64,000 bases of DNA, from the NCBI GenBank assembly GCA_034440635.1, contig JAOTON010001351.1:585501-649500 (forward strand). Reading direction: 5' to 3'. The notes beneath the pieces are model-generated. The model was not told the origin of the DNA. It saw nothing but the letters and a program-made list of their open reading frames with translations, and ran no database searches. Shown in pieces: positions 47,210-57,261 of the stretch (position 1 is the first letter of the stretch; every line of letters begins with the position of its first letter). The DNA is from Lepas anatifera (Eukaryota > Arthropoda > Thecostraca > Lepadidae). A program made the position numbers and the translations under genes.

Positions 47210-48235
47210 TACCTTTTACTCACCGTCTAAAGGTAGAAGAACACGCTAACACTACAAGGGCGTGCGAGCTGCCCTCTAGTGCTAAGAATATGAACCAACA
47301 AATCGACTTGCCTGCCACCTGGTGCTAAGACTGGCGTTACACCGATGACGTCACTGTTCATGACGTCGATTATGACGCGTCTAAGCCTAAGAATATTCTT
47401 AGATGCCGATCAGGCCCCAGGACTGTGGAGTGGGAGTCGGTCCGAGTCGGCACTTTTAGCCGAGGTCGGATTCGGAGTAGGAGTTAATGTAATCTTAGCC
47501 AAATCCGACTCAGAGCCGGGCTCAGAGTTCAAGGGGTCATGACTTGCACAGCCCCCATGATATAGCCTGGCAGGAATGGCAAACAAATGAAGAGGACACA
47601 GAAGAACTTAATCCTCTCTCCACTAAATTTCTCACGGCTCCGACGCGTCCGAACAGGGTTTAACACTGCTAAATCTATCACATTGAATAAATACAGAGAC
47701 CCTTTACATCTTGGCTGTCATTTTGGGCAATAATATTTCAAAGAAAGATCATAAATTGGTGCAACAACGGCATTGGCAAAAAATATCTCTTTCACTTTGA
47801 TTTATTTATTAGTGTTGGGGCAACACAACCCTTTGACTGTCATTATACCGTGAAGGCTGGGAAACACTTGAAGAGGAAATAAAATGAAGCAACATGCTCA
47901 ACTTGTGTTCCTTATTGTGGTAGTCTATTTAAATATAAGCTTTAATCTATTTTCTGCAGTCAGAACCATGGTCGCAGTCAAGTTCGGAGTAGAAGTAAGA
48001 GTCGCAGTTGATCTTTTCAGGCCAGGGTCGGAGTCGCAGTCGGCTCCAGTGAAATGCTGACGACTCCGCAGCACTTGAGGAACCCTTTCAGTATTTCTGG
48101 TGCGGATGGGTGTTAAAAGTAAAGCAAATGTATGCAGGTCGATAAATTTTTATCCTTGATGCCATATTAAAAAATTGTTGCACATCACTACAAACTTCAC
48201 CTTTGACGGTGTCTGTTTCCTCTTTATTGCCAAGT
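47210..48235. other. Unassigned sequence with low-complexity AGTCGGAGTC patches
   Basis: Two patches of GGAGTCGG-type hexamers lie at about 47425-47535 and 47960-48070. No gene was recognised. Confidence 0.4.
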
Positions 48236-48397
48236 GGGCACGGTGGTATACTAGCTAACAAGCTTGCCTTCCACGCGGTCTAACGGATTTCCTGAGCAGG
48301 GAGCAGTTTGGCTACCGAGAAACGCTTCCAACAGGGGAAAGAGTTGGCGACGCCATATCACCCCGACAGATGGTGCGTCAACAAGCCCTAGAAATGA
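48236..48397 (+). mobile_element. tRNA-derived SINE, family 1, copy upstream of the lectin
   Basis: GCACGGTGGTATACTAGC resembles a degraded A box, then CTTGCCTTCCACGCGG and the conserved 3' block CCAACAGGGGAAAGAGTTGG with CGACGCCATAT. It lies about 100 bases upstream of lectin coding exon 1. Confidence 0.65.
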
Positions 48398-48501
48398 TCA
48401 GTAGTATTACTGAGTGGCAGTGCCACATTGCTCCGTGGTGTGCCACATTGCTCCGTGGGCGCAGCATCACCGACACACTGTTCCTTGTGGTGCCGCAGGT
48501 G

Positions 48502-48592
48502 ATGTTGGCGGCGCTGGTTCTGTTTGCTGTGGTGGCGGCCGCCTTTGGCCAGCGCGAGCTCATTCTTCCCGACCCGAAGGCCTGCGCCAACC
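48502..48592 (+). CDS. Lectin coding exon 1: signal peptide
   Basis: It encodes residues 1-30 and the first base of codon 31, then GTGAGT. A pyrimidine-containing TTCCTTGTGGTGCCGCAG just upstream (48481-48498) suggests a preceding non-coding leader exon. In-frame ATGs further upstream (48370, 48394) would place a non-hydrophobic stretch before the signal peptide and are less likely. Confidence 0.85.
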
Positions 48593-51500
48593 GTGAGTGT
48601 GGTGAACGGGGGAGGTCACAGCGCCAACCGTGAGTGTGGTGCACAGGGGAGGTCACAGCACCAACCGTAAGTGTGGTGCACAGGGGGAGGTCACAGCACC
48701 AACCGTGAGTGTGGTGCACCGGGGGAAGTCACAGCACCAACTGTGAGTGTGGTGCACAGGGGAGGTCACAGCACCAACCGTGAGTGTGGTGAACGGGGGA
48801 GGTCACAGCGCCAACCGTGAGTGTGGTGCACAGGGGGAGGTCACAGCACCAACCGTGAGTGTGGTGAACGGGGGAGGTCACAGCGCCAACCGTGAGTGTG
48901 GTGAACGGGGGGAGGTCACAGCGCCAACCGTGAGTGTGGTGCACAGGAGGAGGTCACAGCACCAACCGTGAGTGTGGTGCACCGGGGGGGGTCACAGCAC
49001 CAACTGTGAGTGTGGTGCACAGGGGGAGGTCACAGCACCAACCGTGAGTGTGGTGCACCGGGGAGGTCACAGCGCCAACCGTGAGTGTGGTGCACAGGGG
49101 AGGTCACAGCACCAACCGTGAGTGTGGTGCACGGGGGAGGTCAAAGCACCAACCGTGAGTGTGGTGCACGGGGAGGGGGCACAGCACCAACCGTGAGTGT
49201 GGTGCACCGGGGAGGCCACAGCACCAACCGTGAGTGTGGTGCACGGGAGAGGGCACAGCACCAACCGTGAGTGTGGTGCACAGGGGAGGTCACAGCACCA
49301 ACCGTGAGTGTGGTGCACCGGGGAGGTCACAGCGCCAACCGTGAGTGTGGTGCACAGGGGAGGTCACAGCACCAACCGTGAGTGTGGTGCACGGGGGAGG
49401 TCACAGCACCAACCGTGAGTGTGGTGCACGGGGAGGGGGCACAGCACCAACCGTGAGTGTGGTGCACCGGGGAGGCCACAGCACCAACCGTGAGTGTGGT
49501 GCACGGGGGAGGGGGCACAGCACCAACCGTGAGTGTGGTGCACGGGGAAGGGGGCACAGCACCAACCGTGAGTGTGGTGCACCGGGAGGCCACAGCACCA
49601 ACTGTGAGTGTGGTGCACGGGGGAGGGGCACAGCACCAACCGTGAGTGCGGTGCACGGGGAAGGGGCACAGCACCAACCGTGAGTGTGGTGCACAGAGGG
49701 AGGGGCACAGCACCAACTGTGAGTGTGGTGCACCGGGAGGCCACAGCACCAACCGTGAGTGTGGTGCACGGGGGAGGGGCACAGCACCAACCGTGAGTGC
49801 GGTGCACGGGGAAGGGGGCACAGCACCAACCGTGAGTGTGGTGCACAGAGGGAGGGGCACAGCACCAACTGTGAGTGTGGTGCACCGGGGAGGCCACAGC
49901 ACCAACTGTGAGTGTGGTGCACCGGGGAGGTCACAGCACCAGCCGTAAGCGTGGTGCACCGGGGAGGCCACAGCATCAACCGTGAGTGTGGTGCACAGGG
50001 GAGGTCACAGCACCAACCGTGAGTGTGGTGCACGGGGGAGGGGGCACAGCACCAACCGTGAGTGCGGTGCACGGGGAAGGGGGCACAGCACCAACTGTGA
50101 GTGTGGTGCACCGGGGAGGCCACAGCACCAACCGTGAGTGTGGTGCACGGGGAGGGGCACAGCACCAACCGTGAGTGTGGTGCACGGGGAGGTCACAGCC
50201 CCAACAATGAGTGTGGCGCACGGGGAGGGGCACAGCACCAACCGTGAGTGCGGTGCACGGGGGAGGGGGCACAGCTGATCAGAAGCATACTCTGCTAACG
50301 ACTTGCTTTGAAGCCTGCCACTCATAAGGTGTTTCAAAGCAAGTGGATATTTCCTGTTGGCTAGTTCCTGAGCGTGTTCGCCGTCGCGTGCTGTTTGCAG
50401 ATGCGGGCATCCAAAGGGATAATGGGGTGTTTTTAACCTAATGAGTTTATGTTAGACACTATTTCCGGTAGGTGATATAAAACTAGAAGTAATTTCCTGC
50501 TACTCAGGACCAAACTCATTGGCCTGATTGTACAATCTTGTCTAAATGTGTAGATATTATTTGCTTCTAACTTGCCAGACGTGGTGTCCATAAAGGATCT
50601 GAACCATACGCTTCTTATGTCATGCAGGAATCAAACACTCGCACGAGTTCAGGAACGGCCACTATTACTTCTACTCCTGGAGGCACCGGGCTACACGGCA
50701 GCACGAGCGAGACTGGCTGGACGCCCGAAACATCTGTCGCAAGCACTGCCAGGACCTGGTCTCCCTGGAAACACCGGCCGAGGCCAAAATGGTGGAGAGC
50801 GCCATCGGTAGCGACAAGGTCAAATATGCCTGGACCTCCGGACGGAAGTGTGACTTTGACGGCTGTGAGCGAGAGGACCTCAAGGTAACTATGTTGCCAC
50901 CCCCATGTCCTGTAATTCCGGCACAGGAGAAAATATGACGTCAGAGTAATTTACAAACGCATCGTATTCATAATCACAAAGCTATCTCGCTGCCCTCCTA
51001 CCCCAATTTGTATATATAATTATAGATACTTATACTTATCGATAGAAAAAGGGCTTTCAGTCCATGGATCCCACAGTTGTCCCAAATCCCTAATCCTGGG
51101 GCCGGTTCTGTCGTAATCCCGGGACCCAGAATTTGTATGGTATTTGACAATGCTGGTCAGAGAAAAACGATACAAGTGGTTGTTCGAGATTACAAAAGAC
51201 GCCATCCTGGTTGCAACTGGGCGCGATGTTGCAGATAGGCGGTGAGCAGGACTGTAGTTGCGTGGAGCACCTACCGTTCTCTGCATGCTGTACACTTCCA
51301 GACGCTCTCTGTCCGAGAGAAACCACCCTTCTTGAGGCTAGGAGAGCCAGAGGCTTCATAAAAGACGCAGTCAAAAAGAACTGAAGGGCCCGAGCCCCGA
51401 CAAGTTGTGTCGTCCCTCTATGTTAAAGCTATCACAGCGTGAGTCACAAGCGGGTGAAGAGCTGTAGTCATTGCACGCCGGCTTGTCCGAGCATTACGAG

Positions 51501-53081
51501 TGAGGCGGTCTATTTTCTAGTTCCTCTCAGTTCTTGCATACCAGGGCCTTTTCGACCAACCACACAAAATTGAAATCCCGTTGTGACACTTCCAGTGCAC
51601 AAGACTGCGACTGGCCCTAGACGGTGCCAGAGCGACAACTGCGAGGTCTGGTGCAGTGGCTCGCCAGCGGCCGCCAGGCCCCAACCCTTCCATCTTGTGC
51701 AGAGCTATTAGAAATGTGTCAGATAGGCCGACGTGGAATTGAAAGACGCTGCATGCGTACGAATGGCGAAATATTATTGCACCGCCCGCCGTCGAGTCTG
51801 ATCGGGCTTTTCCATCGAAGAGAATTGTGTAGCGAACATCACGTATCGTGTGGACGTTAAGGCGATATATGCATTTGGATGGTAATGCGGTATCAATGGG
51901 AGATGCAACAACTATTTAACTTGAAGTTAGAGATTAGGCCCTTCTGAGGCTGCCACTGTTATTAACAACCCTTGGAATCTACTTAAATGGAATGTGGCAC
52001 CTTCATAACGTGATTTTAACTGAGATAGCCAAGTTGTAAAGCATGTTAGAAACCCGGTACTCAATATATCATTTGTCTTGAAACTCGAGATTTCCGTAGA
52101 AAAAAGCTAAAACCTACCTGAAATGTACCCCTCATGTGCCCTTAGCAGCAGACCACAGTTGTCATGGCTGTTGGTTTGACGACTTATGCTGACGTCACAG
52201 TGAGTATCAGCCAATCGAAGCCCTTGAAGCCTATTGAATATGGTAGTGGTTGCCAGACCATGACATCATCCACAGGCAGATATTCATTTTTTTCTACTGG
52301 AAAATTCTAAAAACCAAAATATTGAGCTTATTGCTCATTTTTCAGAGAAAAAGATGCAGACTTCCATGATTTTCGGCTAAAAGTATCCATAATAACACAA
52401 AATTCTAGGATTAGACCAAGATGCCACATTCCCTTTAAGGCTACTAAAACTTTGATCAGTATAATTGACATGCTTAACTTTCTCCGGAGAGCCTTAGTAT
52501 CAGCGCACGTTTTTCTTTCCCTTTGTGGGATATTTGTAAAGTGTTGTTTGATGTGGCCATCTCTCGGCTCCCTTTGTATGACCAAGGGGATACGACTCGC
52601 CAAAATATGATATGTAAGACTAAATGCAGTTGGATAAACTTCCCTCTTATACGACTAGTACGACTAGAATATGTAGAAATTCACTGTCAGCATTGTCAGC
52701 GGTTGCAGGAGAGTAGACGGAGCTCCTCCTCCATATTCGGAACTCCGTTCTTACTCACTTGAGCGATGTGTGTGACAGCCTCTGATGATCAACGGGTGGT
52801 TCTGGTCCGGCTCCAACGAGAAGATCGGGCCCTCCAACAAAAAGCAGAACGGCTACCCCAACTGGTCGACCACGGGGGGTGCCGGGCGACCTCAGCCCGA
52901 CAACCGCGAGGCCAGCGAGGGCACCGGGCAGGAGAGCTGCATCGGCATCCTCAACAACTTCTACCAGGACGGCATCGTCTGGCACGACGTGGCCTGCCAT
53001 CACCAGAAGCCTTGGGTGTGCGAGGACTCCGAGGAGCTGCTCAACTACGTCCGCTCCACCAGCCGCCGGCGCATCCCCTGA
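48502..53081 (+). CDS. Secreted C-type lectin, three coding exons
   Basis: Joining 48502-48592, 50628-50884 and 52779-53081 gives 216 residues with GT..AG introns in phase 1 and phase 0. Residues 1-16 form a hydrophobic signal peptide, likely cut before Gln17. A single C-type lectin domain runs from about 40 to 200. Cysteines are at 28, 67, 71, 105, 110, 170, 189 and 197; C170-C189 and one of C67/C71 with C197 fit the canonical bridges. The sugar and calcium site has QPD at 155-157, the galactose-type tripeptide. The usual WND is WHD at 184-186, removing one standard calcium ligand, so binding specificity is uncertain. From memory it resembles a conserved arthropod lectin group with this layout; I do not assign a gene name. 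The start at 48502 is preferred because the signal peptide begins there and an acceptor-like AG ends at 48498. Intron 1 is mostly minisatellite and intron 2 carries a MITE. Confidence 0.9.
48585..50276 (+). repeat. ~37-40-bp minisatellite in lectin intron 1 containing splice-donor copies
   Basis: The unit is about CCAACCGTGAGTGTGGTGCA followed by CAGGGGAGGTCACAGCA. Roughly 45 imperfect copies run from the exon 1 boundary to 50276. The first unit overlaps the end of exon 1, so each unit carries an exon-end copy plus GTGAGT. Variants swap GAGGTCACAGC, GAGGCCACAGC and GAGGGGGCACAGC. Long frames on both strands through the array are artefacts of the unit. Confidence 0.95.
50277..50627 (+). other. 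3' end of lectin intron 1
   Basis: Non-repetitive sequence ending in CTTATGTCATGCAG, the acceptor of exon 2. No other feature was seen. Confidence 0.7.
50628..50884 (+). CDS. Lectin coding exon 2: first half of lectin domain
   Basis: It encodes residues 31-116, including HYYFYSW, ARNICRKHCQDLVSLE and the C105-C110 pair. It is bounded by CATGCAG and GTAACT and the reading frame is intact. Confidence 0.92.
50885..51982 (+). other. Lectin intron 2, first part
   Basis: No coding signal. Nothing recognisable before the MITE. Confidence 0.6.
51983..52438. mobile_element. 456-bp TTAAAGGG MITE, copy 2, in lectin intron 2
   Basis: TTAA lies at 51983-51986 and 52435-52438. The ends are TTAAATGGAATGTGGCACC and, inverted, TTAAAGGGAATGTGGCATC. 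It aligns end to end with 28843-29298. Confidence 0.85.
52779..53081 (+). CDS. Lectin coding exon 3: second half of lectin domain and stop
   Basis: It encodes residues 117-216 and TGA. The acceptor is GTGTGTGACAG. It contains NGWFWSG, the QPD tripeptide, the WHDVACHH motif and the final VCEDS. It is GC-richer than its surroundings, with strong third-position C/G, as expected for an expressed exon amid AT-rich flanks. Confidence 0.93.
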   Translation, partial: PLMINGWFWSGSNEKIGPSNKKQNGYPNWSTTGGAGRPQPDNREASEGTGQESCIGILNNFYQDGIVWHDVACHHQKPWVCEDSEELLNYVRSTSRRRIP

Positions 53082-55578
53082 GAGTGACGTCACAGAGACC
53101 ACCGCACTGATGTGGCAGCACGTCACCCTGTGCAGGGTGGAGTCCCGCCCAGTAAGGCTTTACCTAGTTGTTGTAGGCATCCTGTTGTGCACTGCCATGT
53201 ATTGATGTGTACCACCGATGACAAGGGTTCGGTTTCAACGACGCACCAGCTGACACAGGTTACACGGCGTCGCCCCATGCCACGGAGCTGTAGTTTGACG
53301 CAAGAGGAATAGCTGAGGATTCCAATTATTGTTCTGTTAATTTGTGAAAAGGGAGAAAATGGAATACGGCAACAGTTTCGTTTTAGTACACAAGGCTGAA
53401 TTAGTATGAGATAACCCGTTGTAGGTTCCTGCAGTGCTTAAGAGCCCATTGTGCTCGTCCACAGTGTAACTGTGCATGTCTGAGACACTAAAGATATCTC
53501 GATGTAAGACTTGAATGTCTCTTTAAGTCTCCGTGTTGGTAGCTGCCGTGATGTAAGAGCACTTGAAGTAGGAAGGAGTTGTTGACCTTTCGGCGCGGGA
53601 AATGACCGCAGGGTGTGAACTTGCTGAAGTGTCTGTGGTGAGTGGGTGGGCTGGGGGAGAGCAAATTTTATCATGTGTCCCTACACCACATTGAGAAGTC
53701 TGAGAGGTTTTGCATTTGAACTTGTTGAATATATTATAACAGAAAAATTATTTTCATACATGTTTTTGTTTTCAAGTTGTTGGATATTTCTGACTTTGGG
53801 AAAATCGGCACCAAATTTCGATTTCGGGGAAAATCATCACTAAATACATTAAGGAATCGTATTCGTTTATTTCTTCATCTCTTATGAGCGAGAAGGGCTG
53901 GCCCCAGTAAAATCTCAAGTCTGAGATAATATCAGATTTCCTAGCATGACATATACCATACACGTGTTAAAACATCTTGACATCCAAGTGATAAACGAAT
54001 CACTTGTCCCGTATTAGTTTTATGTTAGGGACTAGCTATGGCTACCTAAAATGATAATTCCAGAAAATACACGTGATGGGATCATACATTCATGTCACGA
54101 TCTTGGCACGGAAACTTGCACTGCACCATACGAACCAACAATTTGCAGTTTCCAGTGATTCCGCAAAGGAGGACACTTGGTAATTTTGAAATTAAAAGAA
54201 AGGGTATTCTGATAGAGGATAGATCTCATACAGAAAAAGACCAAATACATTTTAACTTTACGTAAAAAGAATGAACGACTTGGTAGTCTTGAAATTAAAA
54301 GAAATGGGATTCTAGAAAAAACGCTAGGAATTGCATTATTCAGAAACAAAACTCACTCAAAATAAAACGAATCGAAACATCTTGCAAAAATATCGTGCAC
54401 TGAACGACACTGAATATGCACTGAACGACACCATATTTCTTACTAGCTATGTTGCTTTTGCAGCAAACGATCCGGATTTCCCAATAAAAAGTGATAGGTC
54501 TCAGATCGCGTAGGCACGACAACGTCTATCGGTGCAGCGATTAAACAAAAATTTCCCGACGTGTTGGCAATCGCTTCACCTTAGTGACTGCCGGGCTTAA
54601 ACAAAACAGTCACACGGACGCGAAGCCGATGCAGTCCGCCCTCAACCGGACTAGGTTTCCGATAACCCTTCTCACTCGACGGCTCCCAGAACAAAGTTGA
54701 CGCCGCCCCTCGTTGTCATACCAAAAACGACAATACACTTTGCTTTTCATCAACTTCAAACATTAGCTAAATGACAGCGCAGCTGCTTAAAGTAAAGTAA
54801 AAGTCATGACGGCTTACTCATGTTAAGCAGCTGACGGCAAGCCTCGAAACCCCTTTAGGGAGTCTTCAATCGCAACTAAATCTCAACTATAGTTTCATCT
54901 AGCTGAAACCGACACTTACCTGACCTTGAAAGGGGAAAACAAGAAAACACTCACAACCAATGATAGTCGTGTCTTGTCATCGAAGACTATGGGTGAAAGC
55001 AAGCTGAATTAAACAAAAACTATGAAGCAGCCTAAATGTTATAGCGTATATAACTGACCACTATATTTCAGGAGGTAATCGCGATTGGTCTAAGGTCCTT
55101 CTGTAGAAGAAATGATTCACCTTGCTCAGATCAAATTTGTTTTGTCTACTTCTAATGCTTTTGTTTCAATACTCTTAATTTTGCCACAATTTAGCCAGAC
55201 GGTAGGTTTTGGGGGTGAACACTAGTAAAAGAGCAAACATAAAAACGCCACGGGATGAAAGATGTGGCCACAAGATGCTTGTTTTTCCTATCCAAGGATC
55301 ATTCACTCAAAAGCGATTCTGTATATCAAGAGGACCAAGGTCCAATGTTAACACTGAAGTTTACTGGTTCTGTGTGAAGTTGACAGTTGAAGCACCAAAA
55401 CCTTACTTATAAACAAAAAAATCAGGGTAAAGGGAGGTTTAATGGTGGGGAGGCGGCAACATATACTTTTCCTCGAGCTCTCCTTTAGGAGAAATGCATT
55501 TTTCCCCTCCCCTGGAACTCCCACTGGGTATATGAATTACAAACTTTGCCATCATAAACTCGCCCTGCCGTTTATACG
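53082..55578. other. Lectin 3' untranslated region and unassigned flank
   Basis: No AATAAA was found in the first kilobase; the nearest on the + strand that I see is about 54483, so the 3' end of the transcript is unknown. A SINE family 1 3'-end relic lies at about 53237-53275. Two related ~40-base segments with TTGAAATTAAAAGAAA occur at 54177 and 54280. Confidence 0.4.
53237..53275 (-). mobile_element. Relic of SINE family 1 3' end
   Basis: CGACGCACCAGCTGACACAG and ACACGGCGTCGCC match the inverted 3' end of the SINE at 60307-60488. Confidence 0.45.
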
Positions 55579-56059
55579 CACTGAGAAAAATAAAAAACAC
55601 CTGTGTCGGGTGTAGGTGTCGTGTCAAAAACGCTACCCTGTATAGGTGTAATGGGCAATACAACCACACCATTTGAAGGTGTAAGGTGTCGTGTGATTTT
55701 ACGGTTCAAAAACGATGTCTTCTATGGGTGTAAAACAAACACCCTTGCATGGTATTCAACACCTTTCAGAGGTGTCGATGACCACCCAAGTCATGTTTGG
55801 ATGAGAAATGACACCCTCGTTAAGTTTTAGACACCATTAAAGAGTGTTTGTTTCTTCCAAGGGTGTAGAACCGACACCCCCTTATAGTGCTCTACACCTA
55901 TGAAGGGTGTCAGGTTTTTAGATACCCCATTAGTTGACGACTCCAACACCCCAGCCTGGATTCACTATATTCCCCGACACTCCACTATGGCTTCATTGTG
56001 AAGGCTGACACTTTCTACGAGTTTTGCATTGCGATGATGGCACCCTATGCTGGGATCAA

Positions 56060-56430
56060 AAGCAGTGCAGCACTTTCTTCCGGCTTTCCTTTGTAACCTT
56101 GACACCCCAATTAAGGTTTGCTTCATGACATTGACGCCCCAAATAATATTTGCTTTTTTGGCGGTGACATCCCACGCAGTATCTGTTTCGAGACCCTGTC
56201 ACCCCATATGGGATCAGTTTCGTGACGCTGACACCCCATGTTGGATCCGCTCCGTAATAATGACACCCAATGTTGGATCCTTTCCGTGACAATGACACCT
56301 AATATTGGGTCGGTTTCTTCACGGTTACGCCCCACATTTGGTACGTTTCGTGACAATGACACCCCATGTTGGATCAGTTTCACCACTGTGACATCCCGTG
56401 TTTGGTCCGTTTCGTGAAACAGACATCCCA
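56060..56430. repeat. Degenerate ~36-bp repeat with ATGACACCCCATGTTGGATC
   Basis: About ten imperfect units of the type TTTCGTGACAATGACACCCC plus ATGTTGGATC precede the nested TTAA element and form part of the surrounding GGTGT-rich element. Confidence 0.8.
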
Positions 56431-56431
56431 T

Positions 56432-57261
56432 TTAACACGCGCATTGACGGGGGGCGGGTACCCGCCCCCCCTCGGGTTTTTTGGTACTAGCAGGAAAAGG
56501 TACTTGGTGTACCTTTTCCCTCATCATTTTTACAACTTCTGTGAAAATTTTAAGATTAGGTCATCTCAGGTCAGGTCACCAGCACAGGTCAAGTGACCTG
56601 ACCTCAAAAAAAGTTTAAGATAGCATAAGTCGGAGCAGGGTGAACTTATCCGATTGAAACTCATATCACATAATGGCCTCACCGAGTTCTCTAAAATTTG
56701 TTCCGATATTTTTGATATCGATGACCTAAGGTCAGGTATGAGGTATGACCTCTCCATTGGAAATACATGGGAAAATTGTTTTCATGGAATAACTCAGTAA
56801 AGGATGGTGATAGAGCGTTTATGTTAGCTCCAATAGACTCGCCTGGGCTTTGCAGTTCTAATGATATGTATTTTATATAATTTGACCCTGACCTGACCTC
56901 AGGTCAGGTCAAATCCTTGATTTGACCTAGCAAGATCAAATTATATATCATTCGATTCGGCTTGCTGAGAGGATTCATATAGTTTAAGTCGTTTTGCTCT
57001 ATCTTTACTTGTTCAGGTGTAAGGACTGAAAAACTTAATTTACATATTATCCCTATGACGGCATGTTTTGACCTCTCGTGACCTTAAATGTGACCTGACC
57101 GGAAAAATGGTTCAAATGGTTTTGATGGGGAAGTGGATGGGCAACCCAACGCCGTTTACCGTTTTTCGCTACCTACCATGGTTCTCAAGATCTTAGGGGG
57201 GCGGGTACCCACCCCCCCGTCAAAGCGAAGGTGGCTCAGACCCCGTCATTGCGCGTGTTAA
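56432..57261. mobile_element. TTAA-flanked transposon, copy C
   Basis: TTAA lies at 56432-56435 and 57258-57261. The ends are TTAACACGCGCATTGACGGG and, inverted, TTAACACGCGCAATGACGGG. Cores GGGCGGGTACCCGCCC (left) and GGGCGGGTACCCACCC (right) are adjacent. The right end again has the terminal motif duplicated across GAAGGTGGC. The interior contains AGGTCA half-sites. Confidence 0.88.

Noticed and set aside
46724..47230. 168-residue frame inside the 4.1-kb hAT-like element
   Set aside because: Considered as a transposase remnant; no hAT dimerisation motif or catalytic pattern is visible, and the tail runs through terminal repeat sequence.
48370..48501. Upstream in-frame ATGs for the lectin
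   Set aside because: They would add a hydrophilic stretch before the signal peptide, partly derived from a SINE and a short duplication, and an acceptor-like site lies just before the chosen ATG.
49327..50337. Frames of 100-255 residues on both strands with TLTVGAV and SVVHGGG repeats
   Set aside because: Products of the intron 1 minisatellite; open in many frames at once, with repeat-unit periodicity rather than coding periodicity.
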